From the NCBI GenBank assembly GCA_013824085.1, contig PNNF01000007.1, positions 18,587 through 82,586 on the forward strand: a DNA stretch of 64,000 nucleotides, given 5' to 3'. Origin of the DNA: Chlorobiaceae bacterium (GTDB lineage Bacteria > Bacteroidota > Ignavibacteria > Ignavibacteriales > Ignavibacteriaceae). Position 1 is the stretch's first letter; each line of letters opens with the position of its first letter. Positions 9,353-17,386 of the stretch are shown here, piece by piece. Under the pieces are notes generated by a model. That model was given only the letters and a program-made list of their open reading frames with translations, was not told the origin of the DNA and did not search any database. Position numbers and translations under genes: made by a program.

Positions 9353-10534
9353 TTATTCTTTAATACTAACTTTGTCCCCATCCTTCAAGGTTTGAGGAGC
9401 ATTATCTACAACTTTGGTTCCATCATCAACACCCGAAATAATTTCGGTATAATCTCCGCTTACTCTTCCAATAGTAATTTCAACTCTCTTCACTTTGTCA
9501 TTGATAATAGTGAACAAAAATGAATTATTGTTTTGATTAAATACTGCTGAAGTTGGAACAACGAGCATCGGCTTTTCATTCAACTTTGATTCATCTATTG
9601 CTTCGCCAAGGAAAGCAACTTTTGCACTCATCTCGGGAAGAACTTTGCTATCGTAATTTTTAAATCCAATTTTTACCATCACGGTAGCTTTTGCGCGATC
9701 TGCTGTTGGAACAATTTTATCAACATAGCCCGGATATCTAACTTGTGGAAATGCATCGAGTCTAATTTCGCAGTCTTGTCCAACTTTAATTCTTTGAATG
9801 TTCGATTCACTTACATCAACTTCAACTTGAAGCGAAGTCATATCAGCCATTGTTACCACAGCTCCGCGTGCAGAGACGCTTGCAGCTAATGGAGCAACTA
9901 TTTCTCCCACATCGGCATTTTTTGTAAGCACAGTTCCATCAAATGGTGCACGAATTAAAGTATTCTCAAGAGCAACTTCGGCTGATGTGACTTGAGCTTT
10001 AGCAACACCGATTCCAGCTAGCACTCTCAAATAATTTGCTTCAGCTATTTCAAGGCTTTGTTTTGTTGTTGCACCAGCTTTAAATAATGCTTGCTCGCGC
10101 TTAAAATTATTTTCTGCTACATTCAAATCTGCTTCAGCAAATTTTAAGTTTGCGTTTGCTTGTGCAAGTAAAGCTTTAATATCACTATCTTCTAAGCGAG
10201 CAATTATCTGATTCGCCTTTACTGCTTCACCTTCAACCACGCCAAGAAAAACTAAGCGTCCCGTTCCTTTGGATGCTACAGCAGCTTTTCTTTGAGCCAC
10301 TACATAACCACTTGCATTCAATAACGCGGTAACTTGCGAAGGTGAAACCAATGTTACTGTTACTTGCGATACTTCTTGTGTTGAAGTAAAAAATTTTGGT
10401 ATTAAGAAATAGAATCCAATTAGCAAAACCACTACGGTAACTAAATAGATAATTGTTTTTTTAGTATTTCCTGAATTTGAATTTTCTTTTCTGTCAATCT
10501 TCAGAGATGATAAATCAATATTTTTTGCTTCCAT
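9353..10534 (-). CDS. HlyD/MacA-type periplasmic adaptor (membrane fusion) subunit
   Basis: 393 residues: a short cytoplasmic N-terminus, one membrane anchor (about residues 26-46), then the biotinyl-lipoyl half motifs (VVEGEAVKANQIIARL and RAPFDGTVLTKNADVGEIV) flanking an alpha-helical hairpin rich in Ala/Glu (about 115-180), followed by beta-barrel and membrane-proximal domains. Such proteins bridge an inner-membrane pump to an outer-membrane channel. It is the first gene of the export operon; no TolC-like gene is present in the window. Confidence 0.9.
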   Translation of the reverse strand: MEAKNIDLSSLKIDRKENSNSGNTKKTIIYLVTVVVLLIGFYFLIPKFFTSTQEVSQVTVTLVSPSQVTALLNASGYVVAQRKAAVASKGTGRLVFLGVVEGEAVKANQIIARLEDSDIKALLAQANANLKFAEADLNVAENNFKREQALFKAGATTKQSLEIAEANYLRVLAGIGVAKAQVTSAEVALENTLIRAPFDGTVLTKNADVGEIVAPLAASVSARGAVVTMADMTSLQVEVDVSESNIQRIKVGQDCEIRLDAFPQVRYPGYVDKIVPTADRAKATVMVKIGFKNYDSKVLPEMSAKVAFLGEAIDESKLNEKPMLVVPTSAVFNQNNNSFLFTIINDKVKRVEITIGRVSGDYTEIISGVDDGTKVVDNAPQTLKDGDKVSIKE

Positions 10535-10911
10535 TTTTTTCCGATTAATATTATTTCAATTCAAAATTAACAATAGTTTTTTTACGATAGTATTAATTTT
10601 TTCAGTTTTTAGGTGAACCAATATATTTTTTAGGTTGAGCGGTTAATAACAATGATAATTTATTGCTTGCAAAACAATTTTATTATTGAACTGGTTATAA
10701 AAATTTCACAATAAGAAATTGATATTTTTCACTTCTCACCAAACATGGGGAATAAAAATAAAGTTGCTTTCAGAATAAATTATTTTGATAAAACAAAATT
10801 AGAGAAATAAATGAATAATAATTTGAGAAAAATAATTCTATAAGAAGTTGATTTTTATGTCACCTAAAAAAACTGAGGCGGCTTAATAAAAAACCGCCTC
10901 AATAAAAATGA
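10535..10911. other. intergenic stretch between export operon and outer-membrane protein gene
   Basis: AT-rich 377 bases with no plausible coding sequence. The right end holds the terminator of the minus-strand gene beginning at 11973; the left end must hold the promoter of the export operon, but no convincing promoter boxes were recognised. Confidence 0.5.
10864..10901 (-). terminator. intrinsic terminator of the outer-membrane protein gene
   Basis: An 8-bp perfect GC-rich stem (TGAGGCGG at 10874-10881 with its complement at 10894-10901). On the minus strand it is followed by a run of seven T (plus-strand A at 10865-10871), the classic terminator form, 11 bp after the stop codon. Confidence 0.88.
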
Positions 10912-11973
10912 CTAAAAAATAATTCCTACTCCAGCACTTAGGGTATTAAATTTGGCAAGATTATAATCAACATTCAAGCTCAAAAAGGCAAGCTTAAATG
11001 AAGCACCTACAGTTATTTTTGTTGTGTTCTCTCCTTCTAACTCAAAAGCAATTGGAACTTTTGTACCTGGCACAGGCACATCAACAAAATAATCATAATT
11101 AACTTTTATCGTTGAACTCTCAAACGAAAAACCAGCGTATGGTGTAACATTCAGCATTCCGGGGCCAAATGTTTTACTTGCAAAGAGTCCGAATGTAGTT
11201 GCAGATGTACTAAAAATTTCGCCAACTTCCATATTCTGAGTAAAGTAACCAAAAGTAATCTCAACTGGTAAGGGTATAGGAAGCCATATTCCGGGATTAT
11301 GCTGAACACCAAAACCAAAATATTTTAAATCACCCAATTCTTCATCAATTTCTATATTCGGTAAATATCTAAAAGAGACTGAAGTTCCATAAACAGTTCC
11401 CAAGGAAAGTTGCGGTGCTGCCAAAGGCAACATTGATAAGTCTTCTAAAAATCCTTGAACAGGCAAACTAACTTTGTTTGGATTAATTGTATAAGTTTGT
11501 CCTCCAACAGTTATGCTTGTTCCAGTAAAATTTAATCTGACAGAATCAGTCTTGCTTCCAACAATTGTGGGTCCACCAATACCAACATTAAAAGTTCTTT
11601 TTACCAAACTATCAATCAACGCTGTTCGAACAGCAGCAGGGAAATTTGGGTTTGTTCTGTCCACAAGTTGACCGCTTTGTTGCCTATTAAATTGAAATGA
11701 GCCACTTGAAGAAAAAGATTTGTTTCCATCTCCGAACAAAGTTCCCATAGCAACTACACCAAATTCAATATCTATTCCAAAAATTTTAGCTTTTGGTGGA
11801 CGATGAACCCAACCGCTATTTAAGTTAGCTCCAAAGCCTGAAATTATTGGTGAAACGTAAGCACTTGCCGCATCCTGCGATAGTTTACCGAGTGTTTCTT
11901 GTAAATCTTGAGCATAGGATTTGTTAAAGAAGACAATTAATAGAACCAAAAATGACTTGAAAAAAAATTTCAT
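10912..11973 (-). CDS. exported outer-membrane-type protein, DUF6588-like
   Basis: 353 residues from the ATG at 11973, chosen because GGAG sits five bases before it; the in-frame GTG at 11979 abuts that site. A signal peptide (to about residue 21, SYAQ) is followed by DLQETLGKLSQDAASAYVSPIISGFGANLNSGW, a start seen in a Bacteroidota family of unknown function (DUF6588, from memory). The remainder has alternating polar and apolar residues with aromatic turns (FGVQHNPGIWLPIPLPVEITFGYF; LNVTPYAGFSFESS) and ends in a short strand with GVGIIF, consistent with an outer-membrane beta-barrel. Function unknown. It has its own terminator, so it is probably monocistronic. Confidence 0.7.
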   Translation of the reverse strand: MKFFFKSFLVLLIVFFNKSYAQDLQETLGKLSQDAASAYVSPIISGFGANLNSGWVHRPPKAKIFGIDIEFGVVAMGTLFGDGNKSFSSSGSFQFNRQQSGQLVDRTNPNFPAAVRTALIDSLVKRTFNVGIGGPTIVGSKTDSVRLNFTGTSITVGGQTYTINPNKVSLPVQGFLEDLSMLPLAAPQLSLGTVYGTSVSFRYLPNIEIDEELGDLKYFGFGVQHNPGIWLPIPLPVEITFGYFTQNMEVGEIFSTSATTFGLFASKTFGPGMLNVTPYAGFSFESSTIKVNYDYFVDVPVPGTKVPIAFELEGENTTKITVGASFKLAFLSLNVDYNLAKFNTLSAGVGIIF

Positions 11974-12467
11974 AAGCACTCCTTCAGTTACATTTAGTTT
12001 ATATAATTTATACTATCAGCACAACTTAAAATGAGAGCAAATGTGTATAAATAAGCTTTCTATTAATTACTATAAAATTAATAGAAAATCATTTCATCAA
12101 TAATAAATAAATTTAACCTAATGTTCAATCTATCTTAAAATATTTTTTGCCCTCGTTATTAAACATAATAAAAATTTCAATACAATGTATATATTTTTTT
12201 TTATAATTTGCTTCCCAAGCAACATCAAGAATCAACAAAATAAAAAAAATTGAACTTTAATAAATAATTTTTAGCAACCTCTCATTTGAGAATGATATAA
12301 AGCAGTATGGAATTCTAGGACTAAAAAAAATGCTTAGAAGTACTTTCTAAAATTAGATAATATTTTTTTCAATAATTAATTTCATTAAAACTTAAATAAA
12401 ATTGTTAAAATGAGAATGGAATTAAATTTTTTTTCATTCATCATGTCGCTAAACATGGGAAATTTAT
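11974..12467. other. long AT-rich divergent intergenic region
   Basis: About 490 bases between two divergent genes with no coding potential. It contains a perfect 11-bp inverted repeat at 12057-12087 and many A/T runs. Nothing else recognised. Confidence 0.5.
12057..12087. promoter_or_regulatory. inverted repeat, possible operator
   Basis: TTTCTATTAAT at 12057-12067 and its exact complement at 12077-12087, 9-nt spacer, 84 bp upstream of the minus-strand outer-membrane protein gene. It is entirely A/T-rich apart from one pair, so chance is a real alternative. Confidence 0.25.
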
Positions 12468-13433
12468 ATGCTTGATATTCTAATAATTGGTGCGGGTCCA
12501 GCGGGAATTAGTCTCGCAGTCGAAGCGTGTCATTCACAAATCGATTCATCAAAAATTTTACTCTTAGAAAAAATGGATGAACATTCCTTCTCAATAAAAA
12601 AATATTATCCTGAATCAAAACTTGTTACAGCCAATTACAAAGGCTTTGAATCGAGATGCACGGGAGTAATGTGCATTCCCGATTTGACAAAGAAAGAAAC
12701 TATAACTTATCTCGATAAAGCAATAATTGAAAATAATTTGAAAGTAAATTATTCAGAGTCAGTTTGGAAAATTTTTATTGAAGAAGACAAAACATTTACA
12801 ATCTCAACAGAGAAGAATGAGTATAAATCAAAAGTTATCGCAATAGCAATTGGAATTCTCGGCAAACCAAACAAACCCGAATATAAAATTCCACATTCAC
12901 TTAAGGATAGAGCATTGTTCGATGTAACAACTGTGGAAATAAAAAATGCAAAAGTGCTTGTCGTTGGCGGTGGAGATTCTGCATCAGAATATTGCCAGTA
13001 TCTTGTGCAAGAAGGGAATGATGTTTCGCTGAGTTACAGAAAAAATGAATTTCTCCGAATGAATTATATCAACAAGGAAAGTTTGTTTGGATTAGTTGAA
13101 CAGAAAAAAGTTAAACTATTTTTAGAATCAGATATCTCTACACTCAATGAAATAGATAAAAAACCAAAAGTAATATTTAGAGATGAAAAATTTCCTGCTG
13201 AAGAATTTGATTACATCGTCTATGCACTTGGTGGAACAACACCAACAAATTTTATGAAAATGATTGGCATTGAGTTTAACGGAGAAGATCCCGTCCTTAA
13301 AAATAATTATGAGACTTCAATTCCCGGTCTTTTTTTAGTTGGCGACTTAACAGTAGGCACTAAAGGGGGCTCAATAATTTGGGCGTTCAACTCGGCACAA
13401 AAAGCGATGGAAAAAATCATTACAATAATTTGA
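12468..13433 (+). CDS. FAD/NAD(P)-dependent oxidoreductase, thioredoxin-reductase/YpdA-like fold
   Basis: 321 residues with an FAD-binding GAGPAG motif at residues 8-13, an NAD(P)-binding GGGDSASE motif near 166-173, and the closing GLFLVGDLT that contacts FAD. There is no CXXC in the NAD(P) domain, which separates it from true thioredoxin reductases and makes it resemble YpdA-type (bacillithiol disulfide reductase-like) or ferredoxin-NADP reductase-like flavoproteins. Two cysteines, Cys64 and Cys69 (RCTGVMC), lie in the FAD domain in CX4C spacing, reminiscent of but not in the usual place of disulfide-reductase centres. Because bshA is in the same window, a bacillithiol role is possible but unproven. 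Confidence 0.75.
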   Translation: MLDILIIGAGPAGISLAVEACHSQIDSSKILLLEKMDEHSFSIKKYYPESKLVTANYKGFESRCTGVMCIPDLTKKETITYLDKAIIENNLKVNYSESVWKIFIEEDKTFTISTEKNEYKSKVIAIAIGILGKPNKPEYKIPHSLKDRALFDVTTVEIKNAKVLVVGGGDSASEYCQYLVQEGNDVSLSYRKNEFLRMNYINKESLFGLVEQKKVKLFLESDISTLNEIDKKPKVIFRDEKFPAEEFDYIVYALGGTTPTNFMKMIGIEFNGEDPVLKNNYETSIPGLFLVGDLTVGTKGGSIIWAFNSAQKAMEKIITII

Positions 13434-13790
13434 GCGATTGAAGATTGATGATTTTAGGATTGATGATTGACACAAGTTAAATTTGTTTGTGAAGTCTCGT
13501 ACTATGGGTTTGATTAAGGGAAAAAATAAAAGCAAAAAAACTTTTTGATGAAGTAAACTTATTGCTAAACATTCTTGTTATAAAAATTATGAAAAATGTA
13601 AAACGTTTAGATGATAAGAAAAATTTGTGGAATTAATTTTTCACTTTTGAAGAGCTAATTTAGAAATTTATTGTATTTCGAAAAATATTTAAGTCATCAT
13701 ATCGGTGCATAATTAAAATACAACATATTGCCGATAAGCAGAAGTCTAACTAACTTTCGATACTGAAAAAAAAATATTAGGGAACAAATT
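13434..13790. other. intergenic stretch before the carotenoid-type operon
   Basis: About 357 bases. The first 40 hold two direct copies of a GATTGATGATT motif that recurs, inverted, in the 17.1-kb tandem repeat. No coding sequence or clear promoter was seen. Confidence 0.45.
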
Positions 13791-15320
13791 GTGGTAACAT
13801 CAAATAATAACGATTCTACAGTAGATAGAAACAAAAGAATAATTATCGTAGGCGCAGGCCCGGGTGGCCTTGCTGCAGCTATGCTTCTAGCCTCAAAAGG
13901 GTACTCTGTTGATTTGTTCGAAAAAGAAAAACAAATTGGTGGCCGAAATTCATTTTTTAAATTAGGCGAGTATATCTTCGATATTGGTCCGACATTTTTA
14001 ATGATGAAAGATGTGCTTGAAAAAATTTTTATTAAAAGTAATAAAAAACTTGAAGACTTTGTCGAAGTAACAAAATTAGATCCGATGTACCGTCTAAAAT
14101 TTGCAGATGGAAGAGAACTTTATCCATCACCCGATAAAGAAAAGATGAAACTAACAATGGAAAATTTTTCCAAAGGAAGTTTTGAGGGCTACTTAAAATA
14201 TCTCGACAAGGAGAAAAAAAAATATGATAAACTTATTCCTTGCTTGTCGATTCCTTATGGTAAAGTAAGTCATTTTTTCTCTAAGCAACTAATTACCGCA
14301 ATACCATACCTTGATGCGCATACAAGTTTACACGGCGTTCTCTCAAGATATTTTGATGACCCGGATGTAAGAATTGCATTTACTTTTCAAGCAAAGTATA
14401 TTGGAATGTCTCCCTGGACTGCACCAGGCACATTCAGTATAATTTCGTACATAGAACATGGCGGAGGAATTTTTCATGTTAAAGGTGGCTTAAACAAACT
14501 TGCATTTGGAATGGCTGAAGCGTTCAAGCAATTGGGGGGAAGAATTCACTTAAATTCATCAGTAAAAAAAATACTCGTTGAAAATGAAACTGCAACAGGT
14601 GTTGAATTAGAAAATGGTAAAATCCAAAAAGCCGATTACGTAATTATAAATGCTGATTTCGCTAACGCCATGACTAAACACGTTGATTCTTTAAATAGAA
14701 AAAAATGGACTGATGAGAATCTCGCTTCAAAAGATTATTCTTGCTCAACTTTTATGATTTATCTCGGCGTTAAAAAAGAGTTTAAAGATATTGCCCACCA
14801 TACTATACTTTTTGCAAAAGATTACAAACAGAATGTCGATGAGATTACTAAAGATATGCGAATATCTGATGACATTTCTATCTATGTTCAAAATGCATCC
14901 GTGACTGACAAAACGTTAGCACCCGAAGGAAAAAGTACAATTTACGTTCTCGTTCCTGTACCAAACAATAAGAGCAAAATTGATTGGGATAAGGAGAAGC
15001 AAAGTTTTAGGGACAAGATCATATCAACACTCGAAACAAGAGGTGGTTACTCGGGGCTAAGCGAAAATATCGAAGTTGAAAAAATCGTTACGCCAAAGGA
15101 CTGGCAAGAGCGACACTCAGTTTATTTAGGGGCTACATTTAACCTTGCACACAATGTTGGGCAAATGCTCTATTTTAGACCACACAATGAGTTCGAGGAA
15201 TTTAAGAATTGTTATCTTGTCGGTGGCGGTACCCATCCAGGTAGTGGCTTACCAACAATTTACGAATCTGGTCGAATTTCTGCAGAGTTAATTATGAAAA
15301 GAGACGGAATAGAAGTTTGA
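13791..15320 (+). CDS. phytoene desaturase-like FAD amine-oxidase family enzyme (CrtI/CrtN type)
   Basis: 509 residues starting at GTG (AGGGA nine bases upstream; no better ATG). The N-terminal dinucleotide fold GAGPGGLAAAMLLASKGYSVDLFEK is followed by the family block GGRN...FDIGPTFLMM, and the C-terminus has YLVGGGTHPGSGLPTIYESGRISAE, the CrtI-type closing FAD motif. The family introduces double bonds in or otherwise modifies phytoene and related C30/C40 polyenes at the membrane. No phytoene or squalene-type synthase is in the window, so the exact substrate (phytoene, diapophytoene, or carotenoid oxygenation) is open. First gene of a three-gene operon with DUF2141 and ABC1-kinase genes. Confidence 0.88.
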   Translation: MVTSNNNDSTVDRNKRIIIVGAGPGGLAAAMLLASKGYSVDLFEKEKQIGGRNSFFKLGEYIFDIGPTFLMMKDVLEKIFIKSNKKLEDFVEVTKLDPMYRLKFADGRELYPSPDKEKMKLTMENFSKGSFEGYLKYLDKEKKKYDKLIPCLSIPYGKVSHFFSKQLITAIPYLDAHTSLHGVLSRYFDDPDVRIAFTFQAKYIGMSPWTAPGTFSIISYIEHGGGIFHVKGGLNKLAFGMAEAFKQLGGRIHLNSSVKKILVENETATGVELENGKIQKADYVIINADFANAMTKHVDSLNRKKWTDENLASKDYSCSTFMIYLGVKKEFKDIAHHTILFAKDYKQNVDEITKDMRISDDISIYVQNASVTDKTLAPEGKSTIYVLVPVPNNKSKIDWDKEKQSFRDKIISTLETRGGYSGLSENIEVEKIVTPKDWQERHSVYLGATFNLAHNVGQMLYFRPHNEFEEFKNCYLVGGGTHPGSGLPTIYESGRISAELIMKRDGIEV

Positions 15321-15757
15321 TGATAAAAACATTTATCATTGTCTTATTTTTTTCGTTTCTAACTTCTCAAGATATATTTGCAAATGATAGTGTTGTTGTT
15401 AGCATAACTGTTATCGGATTTAAGAATAATGAAGGAGTTTGCAGACTTCTTTTGTACGACAATAAAAAAGGGTTTCCTGAATCACAAAAAGATGCCCAAC
15501 TTATGCGAAGCGAAAAGATTCGAGGTGGAAAAGCAGTTTTTGCATTTAAGATTAAATCCGGAGACTACGCAATAGCTATTCTACACGATGAAAACGCAAA
15601 TGGAAAATTAGACAAAACATGGTTTGGAAGACCTACCGAAGGCTTTGGTACTTCCAACAACCCCAAAGTGGGGTTTTCACCACCAAAATTTGAGGAGTCA
15701 CTCATATCCATTGACAATATCAAGAACGAAATTACAATCAATCTCTTCTATTTTTAA
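15320..15757 (+). CDS. DUF2141 family exported protein
   Basis: About 145 residues from the ATG at 15320, which overlaps the last base of the desaturase stop (TGATG); an in-frame TTG three bases earlier is less likely. A signal peptide (to about residue 22, IFAN) is followed by a compact beta domain with GVCRLLLYDNKKGFP, GDYAIAILHDENANGKLDKTWFG and GFGTSNNPK...GFSPPKF, the conserved blocks of DUF2141. Biochemical role unknown. Tight coupling suggests it serves the envelope or pigment function of the desaturase. Confidence 0.88.
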   Translation: MIKTFIIVLFFSFLTSQDIFANDSVVVSITVIGFKNNEGVCRLLLYDNKKGFPESQKDAQLMRSEKIRGGKAVFAFKIKSGDYAIAILHDENANGKLDKTWFGRPTEGFGTSNNPKVGFSPPKFEESLISIDNIKNEITINLFYF

Positions 15758-15766
15758 GGAATTTTT

Positions 15767-16954
15767 ATGAATATAGTATCTTTTCTAAAATTGATCCAAA
15801 TGATTTATGGAAAGAAAAAACCTGAAGCAGCCAAAATCCAACAGATGGGTCTGCTTGCTGTTAAAATCGGACAGGTACATGCACTGCGAATAGATTTTTT
15901 AACTGAAGAAACTTGCATTGAGTTATCCAAACTTTATCGAACAAATATTCCAATAAAAACAGAACAAGTTCTAAAAAATATTGATAAAACAAAATTTTCT
16001 TGGATTGACGATAAACCCCTCGCAAGCGCATCAGTCGGACAAGTTTATAAAGCAAAATTAGTTTCTGGTGAAGATGTAGTGATAAAAGTGATCAAATCAG
16101 ATTTTAAGAAAATGTTCGAAAAAGATGTTGCTTCGGTAAAGAGTTTATTTAAGTTCGTAATTTTCTTTTATCCAAAACTAGCCAGAGTTTTTGATCCAAT
16201 AGGAATTCTTGAACATATTGAAGATTATACATTGAGGGAGCTAAATCTTCTGAACGAAATCGAAGGACACGAAGTTCTCAGGAAAATCTATGATAAAAAT
16301 AAAGAGATTTACGATCTTTCTTCTCTTAAATTTCCCAAAATCTACAGAGAACTCTCATCAGAAAATATAATGGTTTCAGAATACATCCCGGGTAAAACGT
16401 TCGATGAGATTTTAGACAAAGAGATGAGCTACTCAGAACTATTGTTACTCTTTAAAATTCACGGATTTTTCATGTTCAACATCGGAACATTCCACGGCGA
16501 TATTCATCCAGGCAATATGATGCTAAATGGAAAAAAAATATATTTTATAGATACTGGAGCAATCGGACACGTAAGTAAGCGATTGAGTTCAGGACTTCTA
16601 AATTTCTTTGAAGCCCTTTCAGTCTATGATTATGACCTTTGTGCTCAGCGATTGAATGAAATGGCAGAGACAGGAATCTCTGGGAAAAAATTTGAAAATT
16701 TCAAAGTGAAGTTCAAAATTCTTTACTCCGATTTTAAAGGAAAAAGTGTAAAAGAAGTTTCCTTAACGAAAAAAATGATGGAGACAATTAAGCTCGGAGT
16801 TAATTCCGGAATGGCATTTGAAAAAGGGATGTTTTCTATAATCAAAAGTCTTATGTTCCTTGATGGAATGGTTCTAAGATGCAATCCTAATGCAGTGCTT
16901 TTAGAAGATATGCGACAATTTTTGGATGAATTTAAAAAAATTAGTGTTACCTAA
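15767..16954 (+). CDS. ABC1/AarF (UbiB/ADCK) atypical kinase
   Basis: 395 residues. The family's KXGQ motif (KIGQVHALR, about residues 29-37), Ala-rich nucleotide loop ASASVGQV, catalytic HGDIHPGN and metal-binding IDTGAIG are all present. ABC1 kinases are ATPases that support prenyl-lipid (quinone, carotenoid or other isoprenoid) metabolism at membranes. AAGGA precedes the ATG by 7 bases and the gene lies 9 bp after DUF2141, so it is in one operon with an isoprenoid desaturase, which fits a prenyl-lipid role. It lacks the C-terminal membrane helices found in E. coli UbiB. Confidence 0.88.
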   Translation: MNIVSFLKLIQMIYGKKKPEAAKIQQMGLLAVKIGQVHALRIDFLTEETCIELSKLYRTNIPIKTEQVLKNIDKTKFSWIDDKPLASASVGQVYKAKLVSGEDVVIKVIKSDFKKMFEKDVASVKSLFKFVIFFYPKLARVFDPIGILEHIEDYTLRELNLLNEIEGHEVLRKIYDKNKEIYDLSSLKFPKIYRELSSENIMVSEYIPGKTFDEILDKEMSYSELLLLFKIHGFFMFNIGTFHGDIHPGNMMLNGKKIYFIDTGAIGHVSKRLSSGLLNFFEALSVYDYDLCAQRLNEMAETGISGKKFENFKVKFKILYSDFKGKSVKEVSLTKKMMETIKLGVNSGMAFEKGMFSIIKSLMFLDGMVLRCNPNAVLLEDMRQFLDEFKKISVT

Positions 16955-17049
16955 TCTGTAGTTTTATTTTTTTGAATTATTATTTCTCGAGGAAAAAATC
17001 AGCTCCGAATTTTTTCGGTGTAAAATTTTTAAATTGAAATATTTCTATT

Positions 17050-17179
17050 CAATCATCAATTCTTCAATCATCAATTCTTCAATTCTTCAATCATCAATTC
17101 TTCAATTCTTCAATCATCAATTCTTCAATTCTACAATCATCAATTCTTCAATTCTACAATCATCAATCCTAAAATTCTT
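17050..17179. repeat. 23-bp tandem repeat array
   Basis: About 5.6 units with a 23-bp period, each built from CAATCATC, AATTCTTC and AATTCTT/A; unit starts at 17050 (partial), 17065, 17088, 17111, 17134 and 17157 (degenerate). It lies between the ABC1-kinase gene and the terminator of tRNA-Thr. Simple-sequence expansion of motifs also seen singly near 13440 and 20165. Confidence 0.9.
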
Positions 17180-17200
17180 AATCACAAATTGTTTAAAACA

Positions 17201-17230
17201 AAAAATCCCGATCTGTAAATCGGGATTTTT
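17201..17230 (-). terminator. intrinsic terminator downstream of tRNA-Thr
   Basis: A perfect 12-bp stem (AAAAATCCCGAT at 17201-17212, complement at 17219-17230) with a 6-nt loop, bounded by A and T runs so it can work in both directions. It begins just beyond the 3-prime end of the minus-strand tRNA. Confidence 0.85.
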
Positions 17231-17234
17231 TTTG

Positions 17235-17307
17235 AGCTGGCGGAGGGATTTGAACCCCCGACCTGCTGATTACAAATCAGCTGCTCTACCAGCTGAGCTA
17301 CGCCAGC
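17235..17307 (-). tRNA. tRNA-Thr (anticodon UGU)
   Basis: Reading the minus strand, a 7-bp acceptor stem (GCTGGCG with CGCCAGC), D-arm with AGCTCAGCTGGTAGAGC, anticodon arm GCTGA-TTTGTAA-TCAGC with anticodon TGT, and T-arm GGTTCAAATCC form a full cloverleaf. CCA is not encoded. A protein-like frame across it is the well-known false translation of a tRNA. Confidence 0.96.
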
Positions 17308-17386
17308 ACTAAAAATATGAATATCAAATTTAACAAGAGTGGCTTTTTATTCCAAATTATTTTTTTCTATAATTGAAATATTTAGC

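Noticed and set aside
17005..17018. Terminator of the ABC1-kinase gene
   Set aside because: Only a 5-bp stem (CCGAA/TTCGG) with a weak T stretch further on.
17034..17312. A 92-codon plus-strand frame ending with WRRDLNPRPADYKSAALPAELRQ
   Set aside because: It runs through the 23-bp tandem repeat, a terminator and the reverse strand of tRNA-Thr; the tail is the well-known false translation of a tRNA gene.
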